Below the pieces are notes generated by a model. The model saw only the letters and a program-made list of their open reading frames with translations, was not told the DNA's origin and ran no database searches. From Luscinia megarhynchos (Eukaryota; Chordata; Aves; Passeriformes; Turdidae): a DNA stretch of 64,000 nucleotides. Every line of letters starts with the position of its first letter. Position 1 is the stretch's first letter. Made by a program: the position numbers and the translations under genes. This document shows positions 14,846-28,922 of this stretch, piece by piece. The DNA is taken from assembly GCA_034336665.1 (NCBI GenBank), contig CM067568.1, positions 36,250,770 to 36,314,769 on the forward strand, written 5' to 3'.

Positions 14846-14850
14846 GATGG

Positions 14851-17800
14851 CTGCCCTGCCTTTGACACAGCCACTTTGTCCCTGAGCACGACTCAACCAT
14901 CCCATTGCAAACCTGGAGCAGGAGACACTTCACTGTCCTGCATCAAGTGTGTGAGGGACTAAAACAGAAAACCCAAATACTGTCACAGCTGCTCCCACAC
15001 TTTTCCTCACCAGCTCTCATGCCTTGGCCCTTGCACCAGTGCCCCACTGTACCAATAGACTTTGACCACTCTTCAGGACCCAACACACCTGTTTCCAGAA
15101 CTTGTGCTTACTACAGGTTCATTTGCCAAATCCCTTCCATTCTGGCTGTGGCTGGAGGAAACAAAGCACCAGATGACCAAGCCTCCTGATGGCACAGTAT
15201 GGGAGCACAGGAGCCCAGCAGGACACAGTCTCTGCAGCAGCACTTCAGCACCAGCACAGGCTCTCAGCAAAATAACCAAGTGCTGGTGAGAAAACAGGCA
15301 AGCAGCATGCCCAGTGGACACACAGGAGCAGCAGATGAAGGGGGTTTTGCACAATGCATAATCAGAGCACAAAGGAGCTTGATCCTTGCGCTAGAACGCA
15401 GCCTACGGTCCCCAAACCCTGAGCACAGTTTTGGCCTTTGTTGTCACAGGAGTTATTTAAAGGGCTGGCAGAGCAGCTTGAGCTGGGCTGGATTGCCCCC
15501 TGCAGCCCACGGGTCGCATCGTCCCCAGCACAGCGCTGGCCTCGCATCATGGCACGGGGAATAAAATCAATGCCCCAGAAAAGGCTCTGCCATCGTTTTA
15601 GTAACATTTTCCTTCCTGCCTGTAACCAGAGAAAGCTGGTTTGCTTGTTTGTTTCCAGATGGTTCTATCTTATTACAAGGGGAGCTTGGTAAAATAAATT
15701 ACCTTTTAGGAAACAGTGCAGCTTCATGTACTCTTTTCTTTTGCTTGAGGACAGCAAACATCTTTTCTTAGGTATTTCCTCTCTTTACACAGTATGCAAG
15801 TGGAAGAAAGAGAGAGGGAAAAAGGAAGGGGACAGAATAGGTGATAAAATATTTTTTAATTCTCTCTAGTAAATGAAACCAGAGAAGCAAAGGAGGTGTC
15901 AAGAGAAGGTGGTTTTTTTTCCCCCTTTCCACACACTTCAAAGATATTTATCCTTGTATAAAAGATACAGTACAGATGCCAGACACAGTTTTGAAGAGTG
16001 CACAGAGCACAGATGTGGAGAAAACCAGGGTACTCCCTATTTTGTTTAGCAGCAAAAGCAGTACCAGATAATCAGTTATTTTACTCATGTACTTATGTCT
16101 GTGCCTCACCACTCTGCTGTGAAACTTTTGAAGTATCATGGTTTACTTGCTAGTAAATGCTGGACTTCAAAGGAATAGGAAATGGGTGCTGAATGGCAGA
16201 GTGACCTTTTATTACTCCAGCTACAGTTTGTAACCTGGAACATGACAGAACATTTTTCATGCTGCTTTAACAAAAAAAATCCCACAAAGGATCACACCTT
16301 CAAAGCAGCTTCAGTCCAAACATTACAGAGCAGTTTTGACAAGATACTGAAATATGTTTTCTAGTTCTAGTCACGCAGCATGGACTGGAGTGACAGGAGG
16401 TTAGAGCTCATTGCAGAGGTCTCTCTCTGGCTTCATTAGCTGTCATTATAGGCTCTTTTCTGGCCTCAGATATTGCCCTCTCACTGTCTCCAGATGTTTT
16501 TCACTGGCAGAAGCAATCTTCAGTTTCTATAGGTAAGTGGCTGCCACTGTGCAAGGTGGGTGTAACTGAGGCCTCCCCAGTGAGAACTCTCTAATTTCAA
16601 TCTTCACAACCCAATGGTACACATCAAAATTTGGTGCCCATTTTGGAAATGCATCTACTTGAATGATATTCTCTCTTAGGAATTTTCTCACCATGAGAAT
16701 AGCCACCATATAACACCTTTTTTTCATGTGTTTCATGAATTTACCTTCAGCTAGTGTAAAACAAAAAGATTCTGGCAGAGACTCGAGATGAACTATTTAT
16801 TTGAGGTTTCACAGTCCCACCAAATGAAAGCAAAAGAGCTTTAGACTGCAGGACAGGATTCAAAATATATACTACAATATAGTATACAATAATAAAATAT
16901 TTATATTACCTTGGGCACTGATTAGCTTGGACAATAATATGGATCTATCAGTGCACAAATGCGACCCAGGAAGGACAGTGACAATTTGTGTCACTACACC
17001 CAAATCATGTTGCTTAAAAAGCACTAACAGTGAAGATCCCATCACTGCTTAGACTTGGGTTCCTGGCTCTAAGTCTTGGCAGAATTTCCAGTCTGGGCAA
17101 AACAAAATGAGCAGATGTGATGCTTGTCACATCACCATCACTCACTTGACATTAACATACAGCACTCTTGCCCTGTTTTGGCATGCTTGGGTGTCCCTAG
17201 GCAGCAAGAGCTAAAGACAGGCAGGGAATTCAGCTCCCCCTGTCATACCCAGCACAGTAAATCCTGGCCCTCCCCAAGAAATCCTTTCAGGTCCCTGCTC
17301 ACAGAGGCTGGCAGCCCCCAAGACCTCCCCCAGGCTCAGATGAGATCTTTGATCCACCCTCATCCACTACCAACCACCCTGCTCCAGCCTTTTTTAATCT
17401 TTGAGGTAAAGGCTGCAGGGCCTGACCAAATCCTCTTATGCCAGGGATGCAGGAGGGATGAAAATGTATTCAGCAGCAAAGTAAGTGTGGAAGGACTTCT
17501 GAGAACAGGAAGAGTGAACAACATCCATATGGTAACAAGCAAGGTCAAGCTGATGTAACACATTGGCAAAGAGCAGTCAGGACACAGGAAATAAAAGGAA
17601 GAGAAAGAGAGAAGTCCAAGAAGGAGAAGAGAAAATATATTATAGCTAAAAGGGAAAATATTCAGCCATTTGAAAATGAAGAAGAATCTAACTGGAAAGA
17701 AACATATGCTAGGAATAGGTGAGAGAAATAGCAAAAAATAGATTAAAAGACCTCAGTCAGAAATTCATACAAATTCCACAGCAAAGTGGGAGACTGAAGG

Positions 17801-20800
17801 AAATGCTCAACAAAGCAAAATATTAGCAGTACTGGCACCATATCATATAACCATTTCAGGTGCATAATGATGCAGCTGAATTAGGGTCTATTTCCTTCTG
17901 CTTTTCAGAAATTTAGAACAATATGTGATGGTATGTCCAGACCAGGCAGAGAAGAAAACCCAATGGTTAGGAGGATAAGTCAGGACTGGTGACTTACCAT
18001 GTTCTTTTCCTCATCTGTAACAAATGGATTTAGCACAGAAAAAAGAACAAAGAAAGAAACTATAACTGGACTAAAGGAAAAGCAGGAGGATCTAGAAAAA
18101 GTATGGGTTAAAAGAACAAGGCAAGAACTACTCAGGATAAACATTATGGATTTTAAATCCTATCAGCATTTCAATATGGCATTTTAGAAAAAACACTGAG
18201 TTTAATAATCCCACCTGTGAATTTCATTTCTATTAGCTTGAGAGGTTCTAAAGTTACTCAGTCAAAGGTTGCTCTGATGATATCCTTGCTTGACCCTGAA
18301 ACATCTCAGCTTCCTCCCAACTGGATTTAAGGGTCCCCACCATCCTTGAGAGGGAGCTGGGTATGTACCTAATGACAAAAAACTTGCATAGGTAGTATTA
18401 AAAAATTCCAGATGAACTACTCAAAGAGAAGAGCTGGAGAAACCCACCTCCCTGATGCAAAGAAGTAAGAGAAGGCCACACTGCCTACACCACCCTAGCT
18501 GAAACCAAAGAGTAGAAACTCCACTTCCCATTTAGTCTGTTGCTTTTTAGAGAAATAATTTTTAAAGTGTTTCTCTCCACCTGGTGAGAAATAAAGCAGC
18601 ATTTTGGCTGAACGTCAGAAAATTTGTAAACACAAGCATGGAGCCTCCATAACCAGCTTAAATCAAGGTTTTCTTCCAAGCATGCTGATACAGAGTGTGT
18701 GTGGGAGACAAATTTAGACATCAAACAAGGGCCTGCACAGTAGAAATCCATCTGGCTACACTCAGAAATGGGCATTCACTGACTCAGACGTGCTTTTACA
18801 TTATATACTAAGCCATTTGGATGACAGTAAAACTGAGCCAGTCAGAAACATCATCATGTTTATATCTGCCAGTTCTGCCAGGATAAAGTTGGTACATCAT
18901 TTATGAGCATTCAGCATTCCACAAGGCTCACAATATGGGAAATTTATCTACGGCCTCCCGTACATAAATAAATATTGCATTATCTCCTACACTGGTACTA
19001 CTGATATTGTGTGGGAACAGATTTTGTCTTCCATCAGCAGACTGGTGGAATTTAATAACATTTGTGGTCATCCCATCCAACTGGAAAGACACATCACACC
19101 CATTACACTGAATGGCTCATTATCAGCTGAATATATAAATCTGAGAGAGCTGCAAACAGCAAGAGAGTGACAGAATCTCTTATTGAACATGGATACATTT
19201 TTCTCTGACAAATGGGAGGGACAAATTCCAGGGACTTAGAATTTATCAGTTGTGAACCAATAGTGTGCTCAGTATTGCACATGACCCAATGAGAAGATGA
19301 GCCTGCTGACTTTGCAATCCAAGGTACTGAATTCTAGAAATGCTCTGGTTGAAATATTCACGGGCATACAATTAATATGAGGTGTCTGGTGGATTGGGTG
19401 ATATCTAATGCCCACACAGAAACAAAGCAAGTGGAACATAACCTGAAATTCAGAAGAACTACCATCACAGTTTTTCAGTCTGAAGGTTTCTCCAATAGCA
19501 ACTGATGCCAGCAGCAGGTAACAAGTTGTCATCAGATACACAACAGCAGTCAGGGTCTCTAGGGCTTTCTTTCAGTGTATTTGGTGACTGACTTTTTCTC
19601 AGTAACTAAGTCCTTCCTCCACAGGATAAATTATACTGGCCCAAAGACTGCAAACCAGTTCATGGCCCTCTGCCTAGGACTACATGGCCATTAGACATTA
19701 CCTAAAGGTTGTGGCGAGTTCCTGCTTCCCATTGTAGGTTCAAATTGGATTTAGAGCTGGAGCTTCCCTCTAAGTAGTACCTAGCTGTGGTGTTTCCCCA
19801 GTACTTCCATGTGGCATTTTAAGACATCTCAAATACTCCTGTGATTGGAGATTCTGGATTAGATGCAGCTGCCTTCTTTTGCCTTGGCTTACACCATTTC
19901 TCTTTGAATGTCTTCCCCAGCACTCCTCAGTAGGGGACAGTATCTGCCGTGTTCCTACCTTCCCTCTCTCTCATCAGGGGCTGAATTTGGTCCTAGCCCA
20001 GGTCTGATCCTAGGGAAGCCAGAGGGACAGTTACTCTTCTATGAGATCCCACTGAGGTACTCACACGTGACTTTGGCCAAAGTCTGATCAAATTCCTCCC
20101 TTAATATTTTCCTGACTCTAGATCCACTGTCAGCCATCCAAAGACTTGTCTTTTGCCTCCTGCTGCTTTGCTGTAAGCCACTGCCTATAAGAGGAAACTC
20201 AGAAGCAGAAAATTGAGGTAGAGATTCTGCTGTAGAGCCTGAGAGATTCATTCCTAGGGCCAGAAGAACAGTGCCATGGGAAGAGACAAAGCACAGCCAG
20301 CAGCTGCCTGGGCACGGGGAGCAGAAACCAGAAAGAGGAAAGGAGACCAGAAGATGTAAAGGTGATGCAGAGCTTTAGGAAACACCTAGTTGAAAATCCC
20401 TGACCAGGCATCCTTTGAGTTCAGTGGAAGTATGATTTCAGTCCAGTTGCCATGCTGGCACATGCAAAAGATATTGTGCTCCCCTTCCTCTGCAGTGAGA
20501 TCTCAGCTATTCTAACTACTCTGAAGTGCTGCTCTGTTAACCCTGCTCTGGATGCTGTGCCTTACTTTGATCTCTGTTCTCTGCAGGAAGAATAGAGTAC
20601 AGTACAGTAGAAATAAAATCTGTGTAAAGTCTAAGGCATTACAATAAAAGCAGAGCATATCTCAGGTGTAAGAACCTGTTCTTAGCTGATGCAAACTAAA
20701 AGGAGCCAGGTAAAATTCCAGCGGTTTCCCCACAATCCTCCAACTCTCTTTTTCAGTTACGTGAAGATATCAGAAAGGCTGCTGAAATTCAATAATTCAG

Positions 20801-23430
20801 TAAATCTGTTTTTTAAAGAGGCTGAGTTCTGGGATCATCCCCATTTCCTTTGGAAATCCCATGTGTTATTTCTGAACCTGCAGACACCATTATGTTTTTT
20901 TAATTTAATTAACTTCCAATAAAGCTGCTTATATTGAAAACAATAAAACTCTTTCTACCATGTCACTCTTCGTTCTTTAACACACATACAAAACACACAG
21001 AAGCCTCAAGAAAGCTCCAGGCACTCTAAGAAAAGAAATAACCAAATACCACCAAATATTTAATTTTCTATGCCGGAAATGAGAAACAGGTGTAATTAAA
21101 ATAACACTTTTTAAATTAAGTGACCTCTCTTGACCAACCATCTGTGAATAATTCAGATTTTTTTCCCATTATTACTGCAAAATTAAAACTAGGGCATATA
21201 AATGACGAGATCCTCTTTAACTATCTTTAAGCACCAGCAATATATATTTTCCACCAGTTAAAATCCTTAATGATACCAAAAATCTGTCAAGCATAACTCC
21301 CCCAATTCATTTGCCTGAAACCATCAATATTTTATCATGCATTTGCAGTTGGCTTTAATTTAACAGTCCAGGTTACTAATCAAACAAAACACCCAAGTCA
21401 TTAAAAGTTAGCGTGCCATTTAGAAAGTGCATTTCACGTTTATTAAAATATCTTTCATGGAGCCATTAGAAGGCTAAAGTTTTAATTACAATCAGATATT
21501 TAGTTCTACTTCAGTTATGCTTTTGGCACTCTCTTGCAACTGCCTTGATTAATCTTCCAGACAGAGCTCATCCATTACCTCCTGAAATTATTTTCCTCTT
21601 AACTTCTTCATAATTCATCTTTTTTCTTCCCCCCTCCAAACATGTAAAATGCATTAAAAAGGTGTGCACAATACCTGCCTGAAAGATAAGTCATTAGAAA
21701 GATTCCATTTCAAATGCAATTTATTCTCAAAAGTACCAAATAGCCATAATTCAAACAGATGTATTGAAATTGAAATGTAGGTTTTCTTGTCTTTGTTGTC
21801 ATTTTAACTATTTTCCTACAAATGAGAGACTAATCTGTGCCGCTCTTCCTCCTGTCTCAGGTTTTGAAATATACAGTTCAGCTGAATTTTGCCTGGGTAA
21901 TTCTGAGGGCATCTCAAGCTCACACACAGTCTCTGTCATAGAAAATTCACTTTTTTTTCTCCTCTTTAATATAATGGTCATATTGCAATACATTTTACCA
22001 AACTTCTGGGCTGAGACCATTTCAATGGCTCTTTTCTATCCATTTTAGCTAACACCATGTGAAACCTCAGTCAGCAGTAATGAGAAAATACTCTCACACT
22101 GATTGATATTTTAGAGCCAAACAGACGCCTACACAATATTTTGCAAAGTTTCACCCTAAATGGATGTAAACTTTCAGGGACTGAGGAAACAAGTTTGGAG
22201 AAATGAATCTGACCCAGAGATCCCTCTCATTTCCAGCTGAGCTTTGACATTTCCCCTGGATCTGGCAGAGAGACAGATTCAAATCCTCTAACTCCACATT
22301 TCTCATTCTACATACTTTTTTGCTGGAGGTATAGACAGATTTGGATTACACACACAAAAGCAAAACCTTGAAGAAACCAAAATGGACATCTGAAGATCAG
22401 GCTTGTCACCCACTTACATTCTTAGATTCTTGGGTGTGCTGTATATTACAGCCCTTCTCCAGGGCTCAACCTCATCCTCAGAAGGAACACAATCAGAGAA
22501 TGCTCTCCTCAGACTCTGTTCTGCATCATCATCATCCTTTAATTTATCCATAGCTGCAGTAAGACTACTGAGAAATAGACTGGCAATATGTTCCTAGACA
22601 TCAGACAGTGCTCTCCTCCCCACAGCTCCCAGTGCCTCCTCCCAGGAGTCTCCCCTATGGGACAGGCTGGCCTGTGTCCCACACCCACAGCCAGACCAGG
22701 AGCCAGACATCATCAGGGAGAGGTTCAGCCATGCTCCCAGCAGAAGGCTCACAACAGCACCACATAAACCCTTAACTGGTTTGTCCTCCTTCATCAGCTG
22801 GATCTAGGGCCACATCCACCAGCACAAGGAAAACCTCTGTGCTCATGTTGGTGTGAACCAAACACAAGCCAACATGTCTCCTTAGAACAGCATCTCACTA
22901 CAACACTGAAGCCTGGTATTTCACACCAGCAGAAATCATATGGAGGGAGGCAGGGAATAGAAGGGACCCAGACAAAGCCTCTGCCCTCATTCACGTGGTC
23001 ACCAGAATTGGCTCCAGGCAGACTCAGGAAGAGAGCTGCAGAAGCATTTCAAGACAAATCTCGAGCCCTTAGGCAGCAAAATGGGAGATGCTTGAAGAAT
23101 CTCTCTACATGGCCCTTGTACAGCACTGTCTGTGTTGTACTGAAAGGCTTGCCTTTGTCATCTGTGCTAGAGATTATTGATTTCTTTCTTTTGAACCAAT
23201 CCAATCCATTTTTAATTGGAAAATACAACCAATTGCTTTAAGCAGATCTGTTTAAAGCAGGTTTAAAGGGATATTCCATTATATTCTTAAACAACATTTG
23301 AAAATATAAGTTAATAAATGGGAGCATATAAGGCAGAGGGAGGGAGATGAGGAATTTTAGGAACAGATTAGAGATAAATGAGATACTGTGGTCAGCAGTA
23401 ACCTCAGGTCTCTGATGCCTGATACTCCAC
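14851..23430. other. Gene-poor intergenic DNA, including an AT-rich complex block
   Basis: No gene was recognised. The open frame at 17124-17558 is without support. From about 20930 to 21760 the sequence is AT-rich but complex, with many ATTA/TAAT cores and no repeat, a look common to conserved noncoding elements. Confidence 0.5.
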
Positions 23431-23479
23431 ATGGACCAAGGAAATACAGGACGGGCACAGCTATTTCTGAAAGAAAAGG

Positions 23480-23800
23480 AAACAAGTCGCTCGGGCGGAA
23501 GGACGTGCAGGCTCGGAGCAGAGCCTGCAGAGGGAAAAGCTCCCGCTCAGACCCAGGACAGGCGTTCTAGCGCCGCAGGTCCCCGGGTGGGAGGGACGCG
23601 CAGCGGGCTGGCGCAGCCGGCGCTGCGGAGCCAACGCGGAGCCGCAGCACCATCTAGTGCCGCCCGGGAAACGCGGGGAGCGGTCACCGCCGCCCAAAAA
23701 CCGCCCCGAGACCCTAGAGACAGACCCGGCTCGTCATCACAAACAGCCCACTTCCCGGCAGACAGGCGGCCAAGGAAAATTCCGGCTCGGGATGTGGAGC
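23480..23800. promoter_or_regulatory. Isolated CpG island without recognised gene
   Basis: By eye roughly 35 CpG dinucleotides occur in about 320 bases, in an otherwise AT-rich, CpG-poor stretch. Open frames cross it on both strands (e.g. plus 23431-23907), but their Ala/Arg/Pro-rich content is what GC-rich DNA produces, and they resemble no family I know. It could be the promoter of a noncoding RNA, an enhancer-type island, or an unrecognised first exon. EGLN3 exon 1, the expected neighbour, was looked for here and is not present. Confidence 0.6.
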
Positions 23801-24287
23801 ACCGGGCTGCGGCAAGAGAAACAGAAGAAAATGCAGGGCTCTTTGCAGTTCTTTACAAAAGTTTTGGTTCTGACACTGATGACACTGTATTCACCTTCAC
23901 TCACTGAGCCTCTGAGACACTCAGTTTTTTGAAGGAAATTTTTTTCCTTCAACTTTTTGAAAACAGTGTTCTCATCCTCTTCAGTGTTTGAGATTTTGTC
24001 ATGATATAAATTGGTTAGATTTACTCCCCAGCAGAACACTGAGCAATAATAAACTGAAATTATGTTTAAGATCGTCTCCACACAGGATATAAAAGGCAAT
24101 TTCCGCAAGTGGAACCGTTTAAGAGAAGCCAGGGACATCCCCTTACCAACACACATCCTGAGATCCTGTCCTCACTGGAGCACAGTGAGTGTTACTGCTG
24201 ATTTCAATGGGACTGTGATTTCTTTCAATCCTCCTACATCTCATCATGGCAAGTGCCAGATGCTGATATAACTTAACTGAAGCCTCC

Positions 24288-24332
24288 TGTCATAGGTCTC
24301 TTCCAACCTCAATATTCTGTGATTCTGTGTGT
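24288..24332 (+). mobile_element. CR1 LINE 3'-terminal fragment
   Basis: TAGGTCTCTTCCAACCTCAA followed by TATTCTGTGATTCTGTG is a CR1 tail. The body of the element is truncated or too diverged to read. Confidence 0.75.
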
Positions 24333-25059
24333 GTACTGCACTTCACTAAATTCACAGGTGTGCCAAATAGTGCAATCTATTGGAGCTATAGGCAGCATGA
24401 TAGAGCTGAACATAGGAAGAAAATTGACTGCCTTCATACAGGGCTTCAGTATTGGCAGCTGATTCCTGTACCTCACTTAAGTGAAACAAAATCTTCAGAG
24501 AAGCATATTGACTAGTCTATGCATAAAAATCATTCCATAGCTATAAAGATGGAAAACACAGACTTTTCCTGACTGCAATATTCTGCTGTCCCTTAAGAGG
24601 ACTAGAACTCAAGGAGATGATACTTTAATTATTGAAATTTTCTTTTCCTCTAAGAAGTATCATTTTCTTATAAGTAGCAGAGTAAGAGCTGCTAAACCAA
24701 CTAGAGGTGGATTTATTCCTCTGCTTAGAGCATCTTTCCAATACGGCCCCTATCTCTGCAGACTTTGCACAATATAATAGCAAAAAAACCATAATTGATG
24801 GTAATATTTTTAATAATTATAAATATCAATTAAAAAAAAAAACAAACCTAAACATAATAACCAGAGACCAATAAAAATTCCAGTTTCTCTTTTGCCACAG
24901 GTAAGATATACTAAAAGGATTGGAAAGCACTCAGTTCTTCTTTCTTTACCTCTTATCTTTAGTGGTAAGAGTAAAGGAATATAACACAAAAACAAGGGAA
25001 AAATCTAATGTGGAACTAATGCAACATTAACCACTTATTATCTGATTATTGTTCTAATC

Positions 25060-25190
25060 TTTAATCTTCTTCTATGTAGATTGAAAGACCTTCGGGGCAA
25101 GACTGTTTCTACATGTCTGTGTAACATCTAACACAGTGAGATCCTGATCTCCCTCTGGCCTCCAGAGATTTATGAAATTAAAATATACAA
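25060..25190 (+). repeat. Possible ancient amniote interspersed repeat (L2/SINE-tail-like)
   Basis: ACCTTCGGGGCAAGACTGTT, then GTGTAACATCTAACACAGTG and AGATCCTGATCTCCCTCTGG follow a pattern seen in old reptile and bird interspersed repeats. I recognise the pattern but cannot name the family with certainty. Confidence 0.4.
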
Positions 25191-25394
25191 GTGATAAGAG
25201 TCTCTAAGCTTGACTCACCAAAGAATTTGGGAAATACAGTACTTAGTTTCTAAGCACTCGTAGGTACTTTGCCAGCTTGCAGAACTTGGAGTCCTTAATC
25301 AGGTGCCCAGGTTCCACTGGCCTGGGCAGAAGCAATTGCAGCATGGATGACTGAGCAGTGCCAACACATAACCAAGAATATGTTAGTCAGGAGC

Positions 25395-25445
25395 TGGATA
25401 TCTTGAAGGTCTCTTCCAGCCTTGATTATTCTATGATTCTATGAA
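25395..25445 (+). mobile_element. CR1 LINE 3'-terminal fragment
   Basis: GAAGGTCTCTTCCAGCCTTG followed by ATTATTCTATGATTCTATGA is the characteristic CR1 tail with its short direct repeats. Confidence 0.75.
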
Positions 25446-28400
25446 GCATTAATGGGACCCTGCAGGTCCCCACACCTCCCTGCCAAATCTGCAGCTATTG
25501 TTGATGACAGGCTCAACAGAACCATGTGCATGCACATTACCCCAGAGCACACACAGTCACAGATTTGCCCTGGGTTTTATCTTGGCTCAATATAAAACTA
25601 AATGTCAAATTGTGTCTGAAAAGGAGGTATTTAGCCCAGGTACTGCTCAAGCAGAGCAGTGCTGTTCCACAGCCCCACAACTTCTGCCTTGTTCAGGGCA
25701 CAGACAGGCAAGTAGGTACCATGAGGTGGGAGATACAAAAGAGACCTGCTGTAAGGAGCATTGCCCCTGTCTGGTCTGCATGCACAGCCTCCAGCTCTCC
25801 CCTGCACTAAGGAGCTAACCCTTTATGATGGAACCATGGCCACAAGTCACCTGTGAATTCAAATTCACATGTCTCACATAAAAGGTGTGCAGCATCCAGG
25901 GCCAGCATGGTGTCAAAGCCACCAGACTGAAGCTGTTCTATTTTTTCAAGGAATATTTACATATTCCTTGGGCCACAAGAAAAAAAGAAAGTCCAGCTAC
26001 ATCCTTACAGCTTAACCCAAAGAGAAAAGAACAAATTCTTTTTGTAATGATTGTAGGGATTCATTAATATTAATTGTTGTGTTTAAAGCCAACTGTCTTA
26101 GAAGTCTTTCTGAATATTACTTCCCTCCATAAGTAAAAAACTACCATCATAAAAATTTTGGTAGCTTTCAAAAGGATAGATGAGCTGAAGAAATACAGAT
26201 GCAAGATCTCCATAAAATAATTTGTCTTTTCAAATAGCTCTAGAAAAGTTTAAAAAACTTTGATTAGGGAATGATTAAATAGTAATTTCCTGCAAGATGC
26301 ATTGTAGAGAGTTTAAGCCATGTTCAAATGAGACACAGGAGCATAACTTTCTTTTTAATTTTCAAGAACATGCATTTTTTTGAGGGCAGGATATTGCCAT
26401 TTCCATGTTTTATGAGTATAGCAGCATACCACTTTCATGCAGGAAATGAAATTTGCCTTCTTCACACACTAGTATGTGGTTATACGTGGTTACAAGAAGA
26501 TACCTGATATAACAAATTCACAATGAAAAAGTAATGTGTTTTTTTTAAGAGACAATAAAACCAATAGCAATGCAGGGAGGTGATTTCTGCCAGTGACTTC
26601 AGGCCTTTGCCATATCTTTTTTTTGCTTCCAGCAAGGATCTCTCAGAGCCAATTTGTGCCAAACAGCTACTTAAATACCATAGGAGCATTTGCAGCACTC
26701 AGAGTAAACACAACAAAAATGTGTTTTTGAGGAAGCAGAGTAACAGCTACCAGCAGGTGGTCCAGCAAATAAAATAATTTAATCTCAGCAACCATCTACT
26801 TGAGACTGACAGCTCTCCTTCCTTGGTGCATCTGAGCAGTGGGGAACACCGGCTGGAGGACTCTGTTAAACTGAGATAACACAAGGTGTAGACTAAATGT
26901 CAAAGATTATGTTATTTTAGAGGTCACAGTCTACTTTGGAAACACCCAAGGAAAATATATGAGCAAGGATAATTAATTTTTTAAAAAGGCAAACGAAACA
27001 AAGGTTAAAAAAAAAACCAAACAAAAATACAAAACCCCTAAAATACTAAAACACTTTCCTTGAAGAGCAGTCAGCAAGAAGTTGTGCAGAAGAGTCTATG
27101 GCAGAAAGGAATTCACAGTGAAATACAGTCAGAAATACTAAGGCTGGTAGGGAGCCAAAGCATAAGTAAACAGCACAGCAATATGAAATTAGTCTGGAAA
27201 GCATTTGGCGTAAAAAAAAAAATAAATATAAACTCAGGTATATGGACATGCCAGCAATACCATTTTAACTAGCTTATCAATCATTACTCATGGTTTGCTA
27301 ATGTCAAGAAACAAAGCTAGTAATAGTACTAGACTGGATAATCAAAGTTAACCGTCAGTTAAGGTGATATTAATTGTATTTGACTGATGAGAAGGGGCAG
27401 GAGAGTGAATAGCTGGCAGAGGGAAAATGTAAAATTTGATGCCTGCTAAATGAGGCATGATGAATAATGGTTTTTCTTGTCAAAACCACTGCTAGATTCC
27501 CCTCAAGCTGCGAGCGGGTATTCAGGAACACGTGTCTGGTTTTAACCAGGGGTCTAATAAAAGCAACAAAAAATGTGATAACTGATGCAAAAAGGAGCTG
27601 AAAAAGACCAAGATAACGTCCTACAGCCACAAGCTCAAATTCCATCTTATTTCACAAAATGTACCTCCTAAGCAAGTTAAAAACAATCCAGGGTGGGTAC
27701 CTATTATCTTGCATGAACAGACAGCAGTTGTTGACAGGAGTTAATAGCATTTCTCAAGAAACTGGGTTTAATCTGTTTTTTTTATTGTTGAAACATTTTT
27801 TCCCTGTATTTATTAACAATAAGTAGAATTTCTGGCAATATATTCTCCAAACAAAGAATTAAAAGTGGATCTCACCTAAAATAAAATAATACAGCAGAAA
27901 CATAGGTCATTCAGATCTTGGGATAAGGTTATTCAGAGAGTTAATATCAGTGGTTTGTGTTTATCTTACTTGCTATATCTTTCCAGAAATTGTTCAGCTG
28001 TTAGCCTGCTCTATTTATATAAGCAGTTGTCCTGGTGCAATGTGCATGAGGCTGAATTGCATTCTTTTGGGAAGAAAAGCAGAAACAATTGCATCTGTTG
28101 ACTGCAGTCTGATGTATTCTGAAACTGCTCTCAGTTCTTATTTTAGAGAATCAGGACATTTCCTTTCATCCTTATTTAAAAATTAAATTTTGGTAGGGCA
28201 TCTAATAAGCCGTTACTCTCTTTAGTTTTCTTGTTATGCACAAGACAACTCTGTGCAATTATCAGGTGAAGAGGCCCAGGGGTTATGCACACAGAAACTT
28301 ACCCCACATAACAAACCAATAAAGATGCTGAGAGTCATGTGCAGAACAGAGACGTGCAATAAAAGCAACAATGCCTGAGATTTACCCCCTCTATAAACTA

Positions 28401-28878
28401 CCTTTCAGACATTTTTTCTCTATTGCTGCTGAAGCAAACTGATGCTAGATGTTTAACAGCAGGCTGCAGAAATAATTTAGGCACAGAACAAGCAAAGCAC
28501 GTCCTGGGGATGAACTGCTGAGCGAGCAGAGCCACGGACCCACCAAGGTCCCACTGATCCCAATGAACAAAACACTGAGCAGCAAGGGCTATGTAGTATC
28601 CACATCCAAACTTTTAAATCAAAGGTCACAAGGAGCCTTAGCCAGCCATTCCATTACAGAGCTTCTTACATCTTGCCCAAAGCATTTATTGCTGAGCACC
28701 TTGAATGACTGTGAAACAAATAGATCCAGTGATTGCCCAGATTGCCAGGCATACAAAGGAAATCAAAGTTTTGAGAGATACAGAATTAGGACTCCCAGCC
28801 CACTAAATCAGGGGATTGGAAATGAGACCATATCACCAGAGTTCAGGCCAAAATTCAAACTTCTCCAAATTTAGAGAG

Positions 28879-28922
28879 AGTTCTAATTTAGATTAGTCCA
28901 AGTTCTAATTTGGATTAATCAA
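28879..28922 (+). repeat. Imperfect 22-bp tandem duplication
   Basis: AGTTCTAATTTAGATTAGTC and AGTTCTAATTTGGATTAATC start two adjacent 22-base units (28879-28900 and 28901-28922). Confidence 0.8.

Noticed and set aside
17124..17558. 144-codon open frame on the plus strand
   Set aside because: Low-complexity His/Pro-rich start and no recognisable domain; considered chance.
23431..23907. Open frames over the isolated CpG island
   Set aside because: Ala/Arg/Pro-rich translations on both strands follow from GC content. EGLN3 exon 1 residues are not present.
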